From the NCBI GenBank assembly GCA_963833605.1, contig CAWHYZ010000027.1, forward strand, positions 62,001-126,000: a stretch of DNA of 64,000 bases, in the 5' to 3' direction. Under the pieces are notes generated by a model. It was not told the origin of the DNA, did no database searches, and saw nothing but the letters and a program-made list of their open reading frames with translations. This document shows positions 46,775 to 55,139 of the stretch, in pieces. The DNA is from JAFAXD01 sp963833605. GTDB lineage: Bacteria > Pseudomonadota > Alphaproteobacteria > Rhizobiales > Xanthobacteraceae. How positions within the stretch are numbered: position 1 is the first letter of the stretch; each line of letters begins with the position of its first letter. Both the position numbers and the translations under genes were made by a program.

Positions 46775-47810
46775 CGCGCGAGTCGTAGTGGGTATCCTTG
46801 CCGAGGCTCGGCAACCCGCGCGCGACCCAATCGGCAACCCAATCGATCATGCGCGCCAGCGGCACTGTCGGGTAGCCGAACAGCCGCATCGCCTCGGCGC
46901 TATTGATCAACCATCCTTCGGGTGCCTCGGTCCCTGCCAGTGCCGGCGGCTTGCCGAGCCGCTGTGCGAACTCCTGCGCCAGCCAACGCGTGCTGATCGT
47001 CTCCGGACCGCTCACGTTGAGCGGAGAGGTCGGTACCGTGCAATGACCGAGCGCGCGCAACACCATCGCGTTGGCGTCGCCCTGCCAGACTACGTTGACG
47101 TGGCCGGCCGCCAGATTGATGGTCGCGCCCGACGCGACCCGGGAGGCGATGTCATGCAGCACCCCGTAGCGCATGTCGATTGCGTAATTGAGACGAATGA
47201 TGCGGCCCGGTGTACCACGCGTGCGCGAGAAATAGTGGAACAGGCCCTCGCGTGCGACACAGGAATTGGCGTAGACCCCGACCGGGTTGGCTGGCGTGCG
47301 CTCGGTAGCGCCGCCGTGGTGGACGTTGACGAATGGATAAACATTGCCAGTCGAATAGGCCACGATGCGGGAACCGGCGAACGCCTCGGCCACCAGCGCC
47401 GGCACGTGGGCATTCATCGCCCAGGTCAGGTCCTCGTTGCCGGTCGAGCCGAACTTGCGGCCAGCCATGAAAATGACGTTGGGTGACTTCGGCAGCGCCG
47501 CGATCTCGTCACGGTCAAGCAAGTCGGCACCAATGCACTCGATTCCCCAGGATACAAGCTTCTCGCGTAAACCCTTCTCGCTGAAGCGGGCGACACCGAT
47601 GATGCGTTTCGCCGGGGCAGCGCGCCGGGCGAGCTGCGCCAGCGTTGGGCCAACCTTGCCGCCGACGCCCAGGATGATGATGTCGCCTGGGATCTGCCCG
47701 AGCTCGCGCACCAGGACCGGTGAGGGCGTCGTCATCACCTCTTCGAGGTGCTCGACGTCGCGAAAGCGATCGGGCAGGGTGGGCATAGCGGCGGGTGTTA
47801 TCTGTTGCAT
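46761..47810 (-). CDS. NAD(P)-dependent epimerase/dehydratase family protein
   Basis: About 349 residues. The NAD-binding motif GDIIILGVGGKVGPTLAQLARRA departs slightly from GxxGxxG. FMAGRKFGSTGNEDLTWAMN, VAYSTGNVYPFVNV (catalytic Ser/Thr) and VGVYANSCVAREGLFHYFS (Tyr-x-x-x-Arg instead of the usual Tyr-x-x-x-Lys) follow. So it is an extended SDR-like enzyme with a non-standard catalytic residue. Start at 47810 (MQQITPAAMPTL). Divergent from the MetE-like gene with a near-copy of the TetR operator between them. Confidence 0.85.
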   Translation of the reverse strand: MQQITPAAMPTLPDRFRDVEHLEEVMTTPSPVLVRELGQIPGDIIILGVGGKVGPTLAQLARRAAPAKRIIGVARFSEKGLREKLVSWGIECIGADLLDRDEIAALPKSPNVIFMAGRKFGSTGNEDLTWAMNAHVPALVAEAFAGSRIVAYSTGNVYPFVNVHHGGATERTPANPVGVYANSCVAREGLFHYFSRTRGTPGRIIRLNYAIDMRYGVLHDIASRVASGATINLAAGHVNVVWQGDANAMVLRALGHCTVPTSPLNVSGPETISTRWLAQEFAQRLGKPPALAGTEAPEGWLINSAEAMRLFGYPTVPLARMIDWVADWVARGLPSLGKDTHYDSRDGAF

Positions 47811-47856
47811 CGGTTCCGGCCCGTGCAGTGGCAGCCAGCAGGGCGCGACGTTATAA

Positions 47857-47872
47857 GTAACCAGTTGGATAC
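47857..47872. promoter_or_regulatory. possible TetR operator O3, GTAAC-N6-GATAC
   Basis: GTAACCAGTTGGATAC differs from GTAAC-N6-GTTAC at one position and lies within an imperfect 18-bp palindrome, AGTAACCAGTTGGATACT. It is in the 113-bp gap between the divergent epimerase and MetE-like genes. One-mismatch matches are expected about twice by chance in a window this size, so its position is the main support. Confidence 0.5.
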
Positions 47873-47923
47873 TAACGGCTGGGTCCGCCGGCAGCAAGAC
47901 GAACGCATCGGGAGGAACCGCAC

Positions 47924-48943
47924 GTGCCACAAACACTCGCACCACGGATCAAGACCACCGTTGTGGGCTCCTATCCGTTTCCCGATTGGCTGGCCGCGCT
48001 GCCCTCCGAGCAGGCTCTCATCGATGCCACCCGCGTCGTCATTCACACCCAGGAGCAGGCCGGCATCGATCTCGTGTGCGACGGCGAGCTTTCCCGCTTC
48101 AACGTGAACCATCCCGAGACCAACGGGATGATCGAATACTTCGTGCGTCCGATGGCAGGCATTCGCACCAACGTGCGGTTCGATGAGATCAGCGCCTACC
48201 GGGAGCAGCGCGGGATGGGTTTTCGGACCCGGCCGCCGGCCGTCGTTGACGGTCCGGTCGGTGCCGGCACCCTCGACCTCCCGCTGGCCTGCGCGCGCGC
48301 CAAGCGGCTGGCCACACGCCCGTTCAAGTTCACGCTGACCGGGCCGCACATGTTGGCGAAGACGCTCCTCGACCACCATTACGGCAGCATATCGTCGCTT
48401 GCGCTGGCGCTCGCCGACGCACTTGCCGAGCAGGTCAGTCTGCTCGACGCCGACGTTGTACAAATCGACGAAGCAAACTTGCCCGGCAGCCCCGACGAAT
48501 GGGACTGGGCCGCGCAGGCGATCAACCGCGTGCTGAGCGCCGTGCAAACCATCCCGGCGGTACATCTCTGCTTTGGTAACTACGGCGGCCAATCAATCCA
48601 GCAGGGGACGTGGGGCAGACTGATAGACTATCTCAATGCGCTTGAGGCCGATCACATCGTCATGGAAACCGCGCATCGGCCGCCCGAGGAGCTCGATGTG
48701 TTCCGCGGCCTGCGTCCGGAGATTGGACTTGGACTTGGCGTCATCGACATCAAATCGACCGAGATCGAGAGCCCGGATGCCATTGCCCACGCGATCGAGC
48801 GCGCCGAGAAGATCCTCGGCCCCGGCCGCGTCGCCTATGTACATCCCGACTGCGGGTTCTGGATGCTCAAACGCAGTATCGCCGACCGCAAAATGCTCGC
48901 GCTGGTCGCAGGCCGCGATCTTTACGAGGGAGGCGACCGATGA
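47924..48943 (+). CDS. stand-alone MetE-like (cobalamin-independent methyltransferase) domain protein
   Basis: 339 residues corresponding to the C-terminal catalytic barrel of MetE. Zinc ligands are visible: His214 and Cys216 in VHLCFGNYGG, Cys310 in VHPDCGFW. It also has TTVVGSYPFPDWL at the N-terminus, VQIDEANLPG and METAHRPPEELDVF. Lacking the N-terminal half of MetE, it probably is not a normal methionine synthase; stand-alone forms often act on other methyl donors or thiols. The GTG at 47924 has GGGAGG upstream. Its promoter region shares site O3. Confidence 0.87.
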   Translation: MPQTLAPRIKTTVVGSYPFPDWLAALPSEQALIDATRVVIHTQEQAGIDLVCDGELSRFNVNHPETNGMIEYFVRPMAGIRTNVRFDEISAYREQRGMGFRTRPPAVVDGPVGAGTLDLPLACARAKRLATRPFKFTLTGPHMLAKTLLDHHYGSISSLALALADALAEQVSLLDADVVQIDEANLPGSPDEWDWAAQAINRVLSAVQTIPAVHLCFGNYGGQSIQQGTWGRLIDYLNALEADHIVMETAHRPPEELDVFRGLRPEIGLGLGVIDIKSTEIESPDAIAHAIERAEKILGPGRVAYVHPDCGFWMLKRSIADRKMLALVAGRDLYEGGDR

Positions 48944-49105
48944 GGGCAACCCCGGTGCGAGCGACCGCGTGGGCTCGCTGAGGGATTGATCATCAAAATG
49001 TCATAAATCGTGCGCTGTACCGTATTGTTCGCACGGGATATCTATCGTGTCCTCGAATCCGGATTTCAAACGCATCCGTCAGGCGATGACGTTGTGAGAT
49101 GTGGC

Positions 49106-49489
49106 ATGCACGGCAATTTCAAACTATGTCCCGACCTGCAGCCCGACGATATCTGCCTTGTCGTCGAGCAGTACCGCGAAGGCGCCTTTGAACGGCGCTT
49201 TCACAAACACGTTCCGCGGGCGCGGCTGTCAGGCGAGGCAAGAACCGATTTGCTGCGCGCCCTGGTCGAGCGCTTTTCGGGGCGCGCCGGACCGAGTGCG
49301 GAACAGATCGTGGGATCTTATCTGAATGCGAACGGCGAAAGGCCGCCGGCGACCAATCATCTCACCATCGTCACATCGCATCCCGAGCCGGGCGTTGTCC
49401 GGTCCTACTGCGGCAGCGCGACGGTCGCATGGTCGGATCAGGTGTTCGCGCGCAGGCAATTCCGGCTGCCACAGGAGAGTGAAAGTTGA
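49106..49489 (+). CDS. hypothetical protein
   Basis: About 127 residues starting MHGNFKLCPDLQPDDICLVVEQ; an in-frame GTG at 49010 would extend it to 159 residues. No signal peptide, membrane segment or known motif. Codon pattern looks coding (no competing frame is better). Not recognised. Confidence 0.45.
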   Translation: MHGNFKLCPDLQPDDICLVVEQYREGAFERRFHKHVPRARLSGEARTDLLRALVERFSGRAGPSAEQIVGSYLNANGERPPATNHLTIVTSHPEPGVVRSYCGSATVAWSDQVFARRQFRLPQESES

Positions 49490-49731
49490 TGAACGCGCGC
49501 CTCGCCGGCAGTCGCCGAAGGCGGCCCCGACACGAAGCCAAGAGGGAATGTCGGGACCGCCGCGCTCGGGGTTCGCAAGTCCGAACCAGGCGAGACTAGC
49601 GCGCCGATAGCGGCCGTTCGATGCAATGTCGGCACGCTAACGTGCCGAACAGCGCCGCGGGGAGCAGTGCGCCTTCATCTTGACTCGATGACCGCCAAGG
49701 CTCTTGGGGGGCGACAGAAAGGCAGTCCTCC

Positions 49732-49944
49732 ATGTCCGATGCTGACGAATGTCGAAGGCAGTCGGCACAATGTTTTCGCCTGGCCGCCACCGCGTGCACG
49801 CCCTTGCAGAAAACGGTCCTGCTTGATGCGGCCGCCAGTTGGATGGCTCTCGCCAACCAGGCCGATCGTGATCGCGCCTGGCGAGAAATGCAGGATGCCC
49901 ACGAAGCCGTGAAGAACCGCGGGGCTGCGGCCCGCAGCCTTTAG
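49732..49944 (+). CDS. small conserved hypothetical protein (70 residues)
   Basis: MSDADECRRQSAQCFRLAA ... LLDAAASWMALANQADRD. This pattern (ADECRRQAxxCxRLA then WxxLAxQAER) is a very common small helical protein in Bradyrhizobium and its relatives, usually in many copies per genome. Function unknown. Confidence 0.7.
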   Translation: MSDADECRRQSAQCFRLAATACTPLQKTVLLDAAASWMALANQADRDRAWREMQDAHEAVKNRGAAARSL

Positions 49945-50135
49945 CGGATTAGCACTCGGCACGACGCGCGCAGCGCAATGCCGGCAACCGCCGGATTGCG
50001 CTCCGCCTGATACCGCGGCCGGGTCGCATTTCCTCAAAGCGCCACCACTGCGTCCTTCCCGCCTGGACCCTGACCGTGGCAGGATTCGCAATGGATTCGG
50101 GCCGGACGCCTTTGTCCGGAGGTGAGGGCGGTTCC

Positions 50136-51680
50136 ATGCGCAAGATCTTAGCGGCCGCCATCGTGCTGTTGATCTTCTTTGCGGTCGCGCTGTTCGTCAT
50201 GGATTGGCTGTGGCCGGCTTCGGCGCCGAGCACACGCCCGCCGTTGACCGCAGTGACGCCACTCGAACCGATCACGCGCGCGTCGATCATCGTTGCCCCG
50301 GTGGTGGTCGCCAATTCTGCGATCCGCGAAGCGCTCGAAGCGCAGGCGCCGCGCAATCTGTCCGGCAAGAAGGACAACCCGCTCGCGCAGCTTCTGTCCA
50401 ACGCCAACATCGGCTGGACGGTCACGCGCAGCCCGCTCACCGTCGGCGGCCGCGCTGATGCTCTGGTGGTGTCAACCGTCCTGACCGGCACGCTGCACGT
50501 CACCGGTCAGCTCAGCGACGTGGCCGGCAATCTCTCGGGTGCCCTCGGTGGCCTGATCAATCAGGGCCTCGGGCAGAACCTGCAGCGACTAGCCGGCAAG
50601 ACCGTTGATCAGCGCGCCGATTTTCGCGGCAATGTCACCGTGACGTCCCGTCCGACCATTACGGCGAACTGGCGGCTCGACCCAAATCTGAGCGGGCAGG
50701 TGTCGCTCGCCGATGCATCAATGTCGATCGCAGGCGTCCCGCTGAGCGTCGGCAACGAGGTCAAGCCGTTCCTCGACCGGGCCGTCACCGAGCAGCTCAC
50801 CCAGTTGCAGGGGCGCCTGCGCAACGATCGGATCCTCGAGGAGACCGCGCAGCGCGAGTGGATCAAGATGTGTCGATCGATTCCGCTCGGCGGGGCCGGC
50901 CGCGGCCTGCCCGACCTTTGGCTCGAGGTTCGGCCTACCCGCGCCTTCGTGGCGCAGCCACGCATCGACGCGAATGCTGTGACGCTGACCGTCGGAGTGC
51001 AGGCGGAGACCAGGATCGTCCCGGCCGAGACCAAGCCAAGCTGCCCGTTTCCGGCGCAGCTGGAGATCGTCCCACGCTCCGAGCAAGGCCGCATCAACAT
51101 TGCGGTGCCGATCGATATTCCGTTCACCGAGGTCGACAAACTGTTGGCGGCGCAGCTCGTCGGCAAGACCTATCCATCAGACGGCAGCGGCCCGGTCGAG
51201 ATCACGGTCAGGCGCGCCAGTCTGGCCGCCTCAAGCGACCGTCTGCTGCTGTCGCTGCGGGTGAAGGCGCGCGAGAAGAAAAGCTGGTTTGGACTTGGGG
51301 CAGATGCGGAGATCTACGTCTGGGGTCGCCCAGTGCTTGATCGCGACCAGCAAAAACTCCGGCTCGCGGACATCGAGCTCGATGTCCAATCAGAGGCGGC
51401 CTTCGGCCTCCTGGGCGCGGCAGCCAAGGCAGCGCAGCCCAAACTGCGTGACGCCCTCGCCGAACACGCGGTCGTCGACCTGAGGCCGTTCGCTGCCGCA
51501 GCCAGGAACCAGGTCGCCGCCGCCGTCGCCGAATTCAGCAAACAGGAGCCGGGCGTGCGCGTCGACACCGCGATAACCGATCTGCGCCTGGTGGGCATCG
51601 CCTTTGATTTCAAGACGCTGCGGGTGACCGCCGAAGCCGACGGCAGCGTGAAGGTCGCGCTGTCGTCGCTCGCGCTTTAG
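50136..51680 (+). CDS. DUF4403 family protein
   Basis: 514 residues. N-terminal membrane anchor (ILAAAIVLLIFFAVALFVMDWLWP) then a large periplasmic region of DUF4403 type: SIIVAPVVVANSAIREALEAQAPRNLSGK, PLTVGGRADALVVSTVLTGTLHV, then two repeats of long beta-rich domain, ending VDTAITDLRLVGIAFDFKTLRV. Such proteins resemble lipid- or ligand-binding tubular (BPI/TULIP-like) folds, which is my inference. Start at 50136 is chosen because the anchor begins there; an upstream ATG at 50076 adds 20 unconserved residues. Confidence 0.82.
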   Translation: MRKILAAAIVLLIFFAVALFVMDWLWPASAPSTRPPLTAVTPLEPITRASIIVAPVVVANSAIREALEAQAPRNLSGKKDNPLAQLLSNANIGWTVTRSPLTVGGRADALVVSTVLTGTLHVTGQLSDVAGNLSGALGGLINQGLGQNLQRLAGKTVDQRADFRGNVTVTSRPTITANWRLDPNLSGQVSLADASMSIAGVPLSVGNEVKPFLDRAVTEQLTQLQGRLRNDRILEETAQREWIKMCRSIPLGGAGRGLPDLWLEVRPTRAFVAQPRIDANAVTLTVGVQAETRIVPAETKPSCPFPAQLEIVPRSEQGRINIAVPIDIPFTEVDKLLAAQLVGKTYPSDGSGPVEITVRRASLAASSDRLLLSLRVKAREKKSWFGLGADAEIYVWGRPVLDRDQQKLRLADIELDVQSEAAFGLLGAAAKAAQPKLRDALAEHAVVDLRPFAAAARNQVAAAVAEFSKQEPGVRVDTAITDLRLVGIAFDFKTLRVTAEADGSVKVALSSLAL

Positions 51681-51850
51681 CCCTGGGGCTACCACCACCG
51701 GACCAATAACCTGACGCGATCTGCTTTTCCCACAACGGGCAGTCTCCCCACTGGGGATTTCCATGCTAGATTGGATTCGCAAAACTCCGCAAGTGGGAGC
51801 CCCCATTCGAGAATCTGTTGTTGGGAAGATTGTCGCCGAGGCCGACCGCG

Positions 51851-52759
51851 ATGGTTATCGATCATGCATTGCACCAAGGGGCCGTTGACACACTGTGTGC
51901 GGCCCTGGACGAGATCGATGTCGGGATTGTGCTGCTGGACAAGGACCTGCGCACCCAATTCATCAACCGGGCATTCATGCGCATGTGGCACCTGACCGAC
52001 GAGACAGCGGTCGCCCAGCGCGACTTCGAAGGCCTGATGCAGCTTGTGGTGGGCAAACAGTCGCGCCCAATGCCGGCGGCTCAATTCAACGACTTCATCA
52101 AGAAGCGGACGATGCTAATTCGAGCTGGTGTGGAGGATCCGCGCGACGTGCGGGTCGACGATGGCAAGGTTATTCGGGTCAAATGCAAGCCGCTGCCCGA
52201 CGGCGGCCGCATGCTGGTCTATGCCGACGTGACCGACCTCGTACAGCAGGCCGACAAACTCAAGGAGCTGGCGACCATCGACGGCATGACCAGCCTGTTC
52301 AATCGGCGGCATTTCTTCTCGCTCGCCGAAATGGAATGGAGCCGCTACCAACGCCATTGGCGGCCGATGTCGTTACTTATGATCGACATTGATCGCTTCA
52401 AATCGATCAACGACCGTTACGGCCATGACGCCGGCGACCACGTGATCGTGCAGATCGCCGATATCTGTCGGCAGGAAAAGCGCAAGTCCGACGTGGTCGC
52501 CCGCTTTGGTGGGGAGGAGTTCCTGTTGTTGCTGCCCGAAACGGCTCTGGAGGAGGCCCACCAGGTCGCTGAACGACTTCGACAGCGGGTCGAGGCGCGC
52601 GACCTGTCGGTTGCCGCGCGCGCCATCAACGCGACGATCAGCATCGGGGTCGCGCAGGCCAATCCCTACATGGAATCCCTATTCGACCTCATCAAACTCG
52701 CCGATCAAGCTCTGTACGCAGCCAAGAACGCCGGCCGCAATCGTGTGTGGGCCGCATGA
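51851..52759 (+). CDS. PAS-GGDEF diguanylate cyclase
   Basis: About 302 residues. N-terminal PAS (about 12-130: LCAALDEIDVGIVLLDKDLRTQFINRAFMRMW), then a GGDEF domain (about 140-300). Active-site GGEEF is at 220-224, and the product-inhibition site R-x-x-D at 211-214, exactly five residues ahead, so feedback control by c-di-GMP is expected. Makes c-di-GMP from two GTP in response to a signal sensed by the PAS domain. The gene stop overlaps the start of the next gene (ATGA). Confidence 0.93.
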   Translation: MVIDHALHQGAVDTLCAALDEIDVGIVLLDKDLRTQFINRAFMRMWHLTDETAVAQRDFEGLMQLVVGKQSRPMPAAQFNDFIKKRTMLIRAGVEDPRDVRVDDGKVIRVKCKPLPDGGRMLVYADVTDLVQQADKLKELATIDGMTSLFNRRHFFSLAEMEWSRYQRHWRPMSLLMIDIDRFKSINDRYGHDAGDHVIVQIADICRQEKRKSDVVARFGGEEFLLLLPETALEEAHQVAERLRQRVEARDLSVAARAINATISIGVAQANPYMESLFDLIKLADQALYAAKNAGRNRVWAA

Positions 52760-53082
52760 TGGACGCGCCGTTCCTTTACCTGGTGCGGTTCTGGGTCAGC
52801 CCGGACGGGGCGGCCGCGGTGCTGCATTGGCTGGACGCCGGGCACATGCGCGAGGTCGTGGCCCAACCGGGATTCCTGTGGGTGCGCCGGGTGCGGCTCG
52901 ATCAACAGGCGCCCGATGGCTGGCACGGATTTATCATGATCTACGGCCTGCAATCGCGTGCGGCCCTGCAGCAATATTTCGACAGCCCAGCGCCGACGCG
53001 GTTCGCGCAGGAGCGCGAGCCGTTCGAGCACCACCTGCGCATGGAGCGCTCCTGGGGTGCAGTCGATGCGCGGGTGCCGTGA
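52756..53082 (+). CDS. hypothetical protein coupled to diguanylate cyclase
   Basis: About 108 residues: MMDAPFLYLVRFWVSPDGAAAVLHWLDAGHMREVVAQPGFLWVRRV... The fold looks like a ferredoxin-like dimeric alpha-beta barrel (as in DUF4286 or small monooxygenases), an inference from the pattern. ATG overlaps the cyclase stop, so the two are translated together. Confidence 0.65.
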   Translation: MMDAPFLYLVRFWVSPDGAAAVLHWLDAGHMREVVAQPGFLWVRRVRLDQQAPDGWHGFIMIYGLQSRAALQQYFDSPAPTRFAQEREPFEHHLRMERSWGAVDARVP

Positions 53083-53149
53083 GGTCCGTGATCCGGCATG
53101 GCCGCCGTCGCGTCCCGGCCGGAATGGCCCATTGTGACAGTAGGCTCGC

Positions 53150-53413
53150 ATGAGCAAGCGTGTGCGTCTGTTCTGGTGGTTGGTGCTGATCTTTGCGACC
53201 AGCTGTGCGGTTGCAGTCGTCAGCTGGACGGCCAGCGAGTTGGTGACCGGGGTCGACGCGAGCATGGACCGCTCGCTCAACGAAGCCATGGTGATCGCAT
53301 TCGTGACCGCGCTAGCCAGCGCAATATTGCTGGCGATCATTGGTCCGGCGGTGTTTCATGATCGATTTCGCCAGACCCGAACTCCACCGGACGGGACCAT
53401 GACGCCCGGCTGA
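53150..53413 (+). CDS. small two-helix membrane protein
   Basis: 87 residues with two hydrophobic segments, RLFWWLVLIFATSCAVAVVSW and MVIAFVTALASAILLAIIGPAVF, joined by a short acidic loop. Short basic N-terminus. Not recognised; same direction as the cyclase and likely a separate small gene. Confidence 0.55.
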   Translation: MSKRVRLFWWLVLIFATSCAVAVVSWTASELVTGVDASMDRSLNEAMVIAFVTALASAILLAIIGPAVFHDRFRQTRTPPDGTMTPG

Positions 53414-53456
53414 GGCCCGTTCACACCCCAAAGCAGCGCGCCTGACAACCTGTCTG

Positions 53457-53877
53457 TTACTGCTGGCGCGTATATTCCGTGCATGCCGCTATGCGCGTGT
53501 CTGGCCCGCCCTGCAAATGGCAGATTTCCATCCGGTTGGGTCCAATTAGTGTTGCGTAGTTGGTGCCATCATCGTCGGCCAGGAAAATCGTGCCGGTGCG
53601 CGAAATAACGCCGATCACCGCCTCGGTCGATTGCGGTGACGAAAACGTCCCGGAAAGGCGGCGCCCCTCCTGCTTGTCGATCGTAACCGTGAACGGGATG
53701 CTGGTCATCCGCGGGTCGGCCTGTTGTGACGGCGGGTAATGTGCATTGCCGTTTCCCCACACGATCGAACTCGCTGTCGCCTTTCCAGGTGCCGCGCAGG
53801 TCAGGAAACGCGTTCTGGGCCATCGCAGGTGGGATTACGAACGCCGCAAGCACGATAATCCACGCGAGTCTTGACAT
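53457..53877 (-). CDS. exported hypothetical protein (one-base frameshift)
   Basis: About 139 residues. Signal peptide MSRLAWIIVLAAFVIPPAMAQ, mature start NAFPDLRGTWKGDSES. The second half, in another frame, reads VWGNGNAHYPPS ... RMTSIPFTVTIDKQEGRRLSGTFSSPQ ... AVIGVISRTGTIFLADDDGTNYATLIG. Removing one base from the AA at 53768-53769 joins them. The beta-rich repeat pattern suggests a small lipocalin-like or barrel protein. Start at 53877 has GGAGG eight bases upstream. Confidence 0.75.
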
Positions 53878-53975
53878 AGGCGGGCCTCCTCGGTCGGGTG
53901 GGCGATCGGAGCTTGTTCGTGCCGGTCGGAAAAGCATATTCAGGACCGAGGTCGCCCGACAAGCAAAAGATCGCT

Positions 53976-54332
53976 TCATGCTTTGGGGCCAGGACGAGGG
54001 CGATCGTCGCGTTCATCGCCCGTTTTATCTCCTTCAGACAGCGGCAGCGCGAAGACAAAGAACAGGACCAGACAGACAATCACGAACAGGAAGATTGCGG
54101 GGAGGACGCGTTTGCCTTCGCGTTCGATCATCAGGTAGAGGTCGTCTGAGCCATTTTGGGCCAAACGTCGCCGCGATTCGAGAAGCTGCCTCCGGAACTG
54201 GGCTTCCGCCAGCGCCTCTGGGGCCGATTGCACGGTGGGATCATCAAGAGGCGTTTGGCCGTACGAAGCACTTCCGCCAAGCACCAAAACGCTGGCGAGG
54301 ACGACCAACGCACGTCGTACCCCAAAAGCCAT
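53976..54332 (-). CDS. hypothetical membrane protein with signal peptide
   Basis: 118 residues: signal peptide MAFGVRRALVVLASVLVLGGSASYGQ, a helical middle (APEALAEAQFRRQLLESRRRLAQNGSDDLYLM) and one transmembrane helix VLPAIFLFVIVCLVLFFVFALP, ending in a charged tail. Not recognised. A TATAAT sequence lies only a few bases before this ATG, so either the start is internal or that box is not a promoter. Confidence 0.6.
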   Translation of the reverse strand: MAFGVRRALVVLASVLVLGGSASYGQTPLDDPTVQSAPEALAEAQFRRQLLESRRRLAQNGSDDLYLMIEREGKRVLPAIFLFVIVCLVLFFVFALPLSEGDKTGDERDDRPRPGPKA

Positions 54333-54384
54333 ACATTATACCAATGATAACGTTGCCAAAATGACCCCTTTTTTCGGTGCCGAC

Positions 54385-54421
54385 CTGATCGAGATCAAAA
54401 GCTCAAATTGATCGAGATCAA
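54385..54421. promoter_or_regulatory. tandem FNR/FixK-type boxes
   Basis: CTGATCGAGATCAA at 54385-54398 (one mismatch) and TTGATCGAGATCAA at 54408-54421 (exact TTGAT-N4-ATCAA), 23 bp centre to centre. The second box is centred at about 54414.5, with TATTCT at 54445-54450 as a -10, giving a start near 54456, the class II FNR spacing of about -41.5. This points at the VOC gene at 54520. FixK/FnrL consensus is established; binding here is inferred. Confidence 0.72.
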
Positions 54422-54519
54422 AAATATCTCCGACCGAAGAGCCTTATTCTAAACAGCCGCGCTCCGGTTGCCAGTGCCCAATCCGCAACTCGTCAGGCGC
54501 ATGATCGGGGAGGAATTGC

Positions 54520-54894
54520 ATGCCACTCACGAGCCTGCATCACGTCACGATACGCACGGATGATCTCGAAGGCACGCGCGACTTTTATCATGACGTGCTT
54601 GGCCTCACGGAGGGACCGAGGCCACCGCTGGGTTTCCCGGGCTATTGGCTTTATTGCGGCGAGCACCCGGTGGTGCATCTGGTGCCACCTGACAATGGCA
54701 TTGGCGGCGGGTCTTCCACCGACACTGGAAATTTCGATCATGTCGCATTCGCCGCGCACGACTTCGAAGGAATGCAGCAACGCTTCAGAGGTCTCGGCAT
54801 CCATTTTCGCGAGCAGCGTGTTCCGGCAACGTCAATCCGCCAGCTCTTCCTCGAAGACCCCAACAAGGTCATGGTCGAGCTCAATTTTCTATAG
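54520..54894 (+). CDS. VOC family (glyoxalase/dioxygenase-like) protein
   Basis: 124 residues, a single vicinal-oxygen-chelate domain. Likely metal ligands: His in LHHVTIRTDD, His in PVVHLV, His in FDHVAFAA and Glu in KVMVELNFL. Conserved second motif FYHDVLGLTEGPRPPLGFPG. Single-domain members act as glyoxalases, dioxygenases or resistance proteins. The tandem FNR/FixK boxes upstream suggest induction by low oxygen. GGGAGG lies nine bases before the ATG. Confidence 0.85.
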   Translation: MPLTSLHHVTIRTDDLEGTRDFYHDVLGLTEGPRPPLGFPGYWLYCGEHPVVHLVPPDNGIGGGSSTDTGNFDHVAFAAHDFEGMQQRFRGLGIHFREQRVPATSIRQLFLEDPNKVMVELNFL

Positions 54895-55139
54895 CGGTCA
54901 TCACCGCGCCAAGGCTGTGCTGTTGGCCCGCATGCGGCCGCCTCTGCGACAAATGGTTTTGGCCGCGGCGCTGCTTTGATCCTGCGGCTGAACCCTGAAG
55001 AGGAGCCGCATCAATGGATCCTGCGACTCTTTTGCGCCGACGCTTCCCGGCTGTCTGAAACCGTGTTAGGCGACGCCTCGCGGTGGCCGCGACGCGACAC
55101 CGCTGACCTCCTCAAAAACAATCTCCAGAACGATCCCAC

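Noticed and set aside
54335..54340. TATAAT on the minus strand as promoter of the gene at 54332
   Set aside because: It lies directly against the start codon, so transcription would begin inside the gene.
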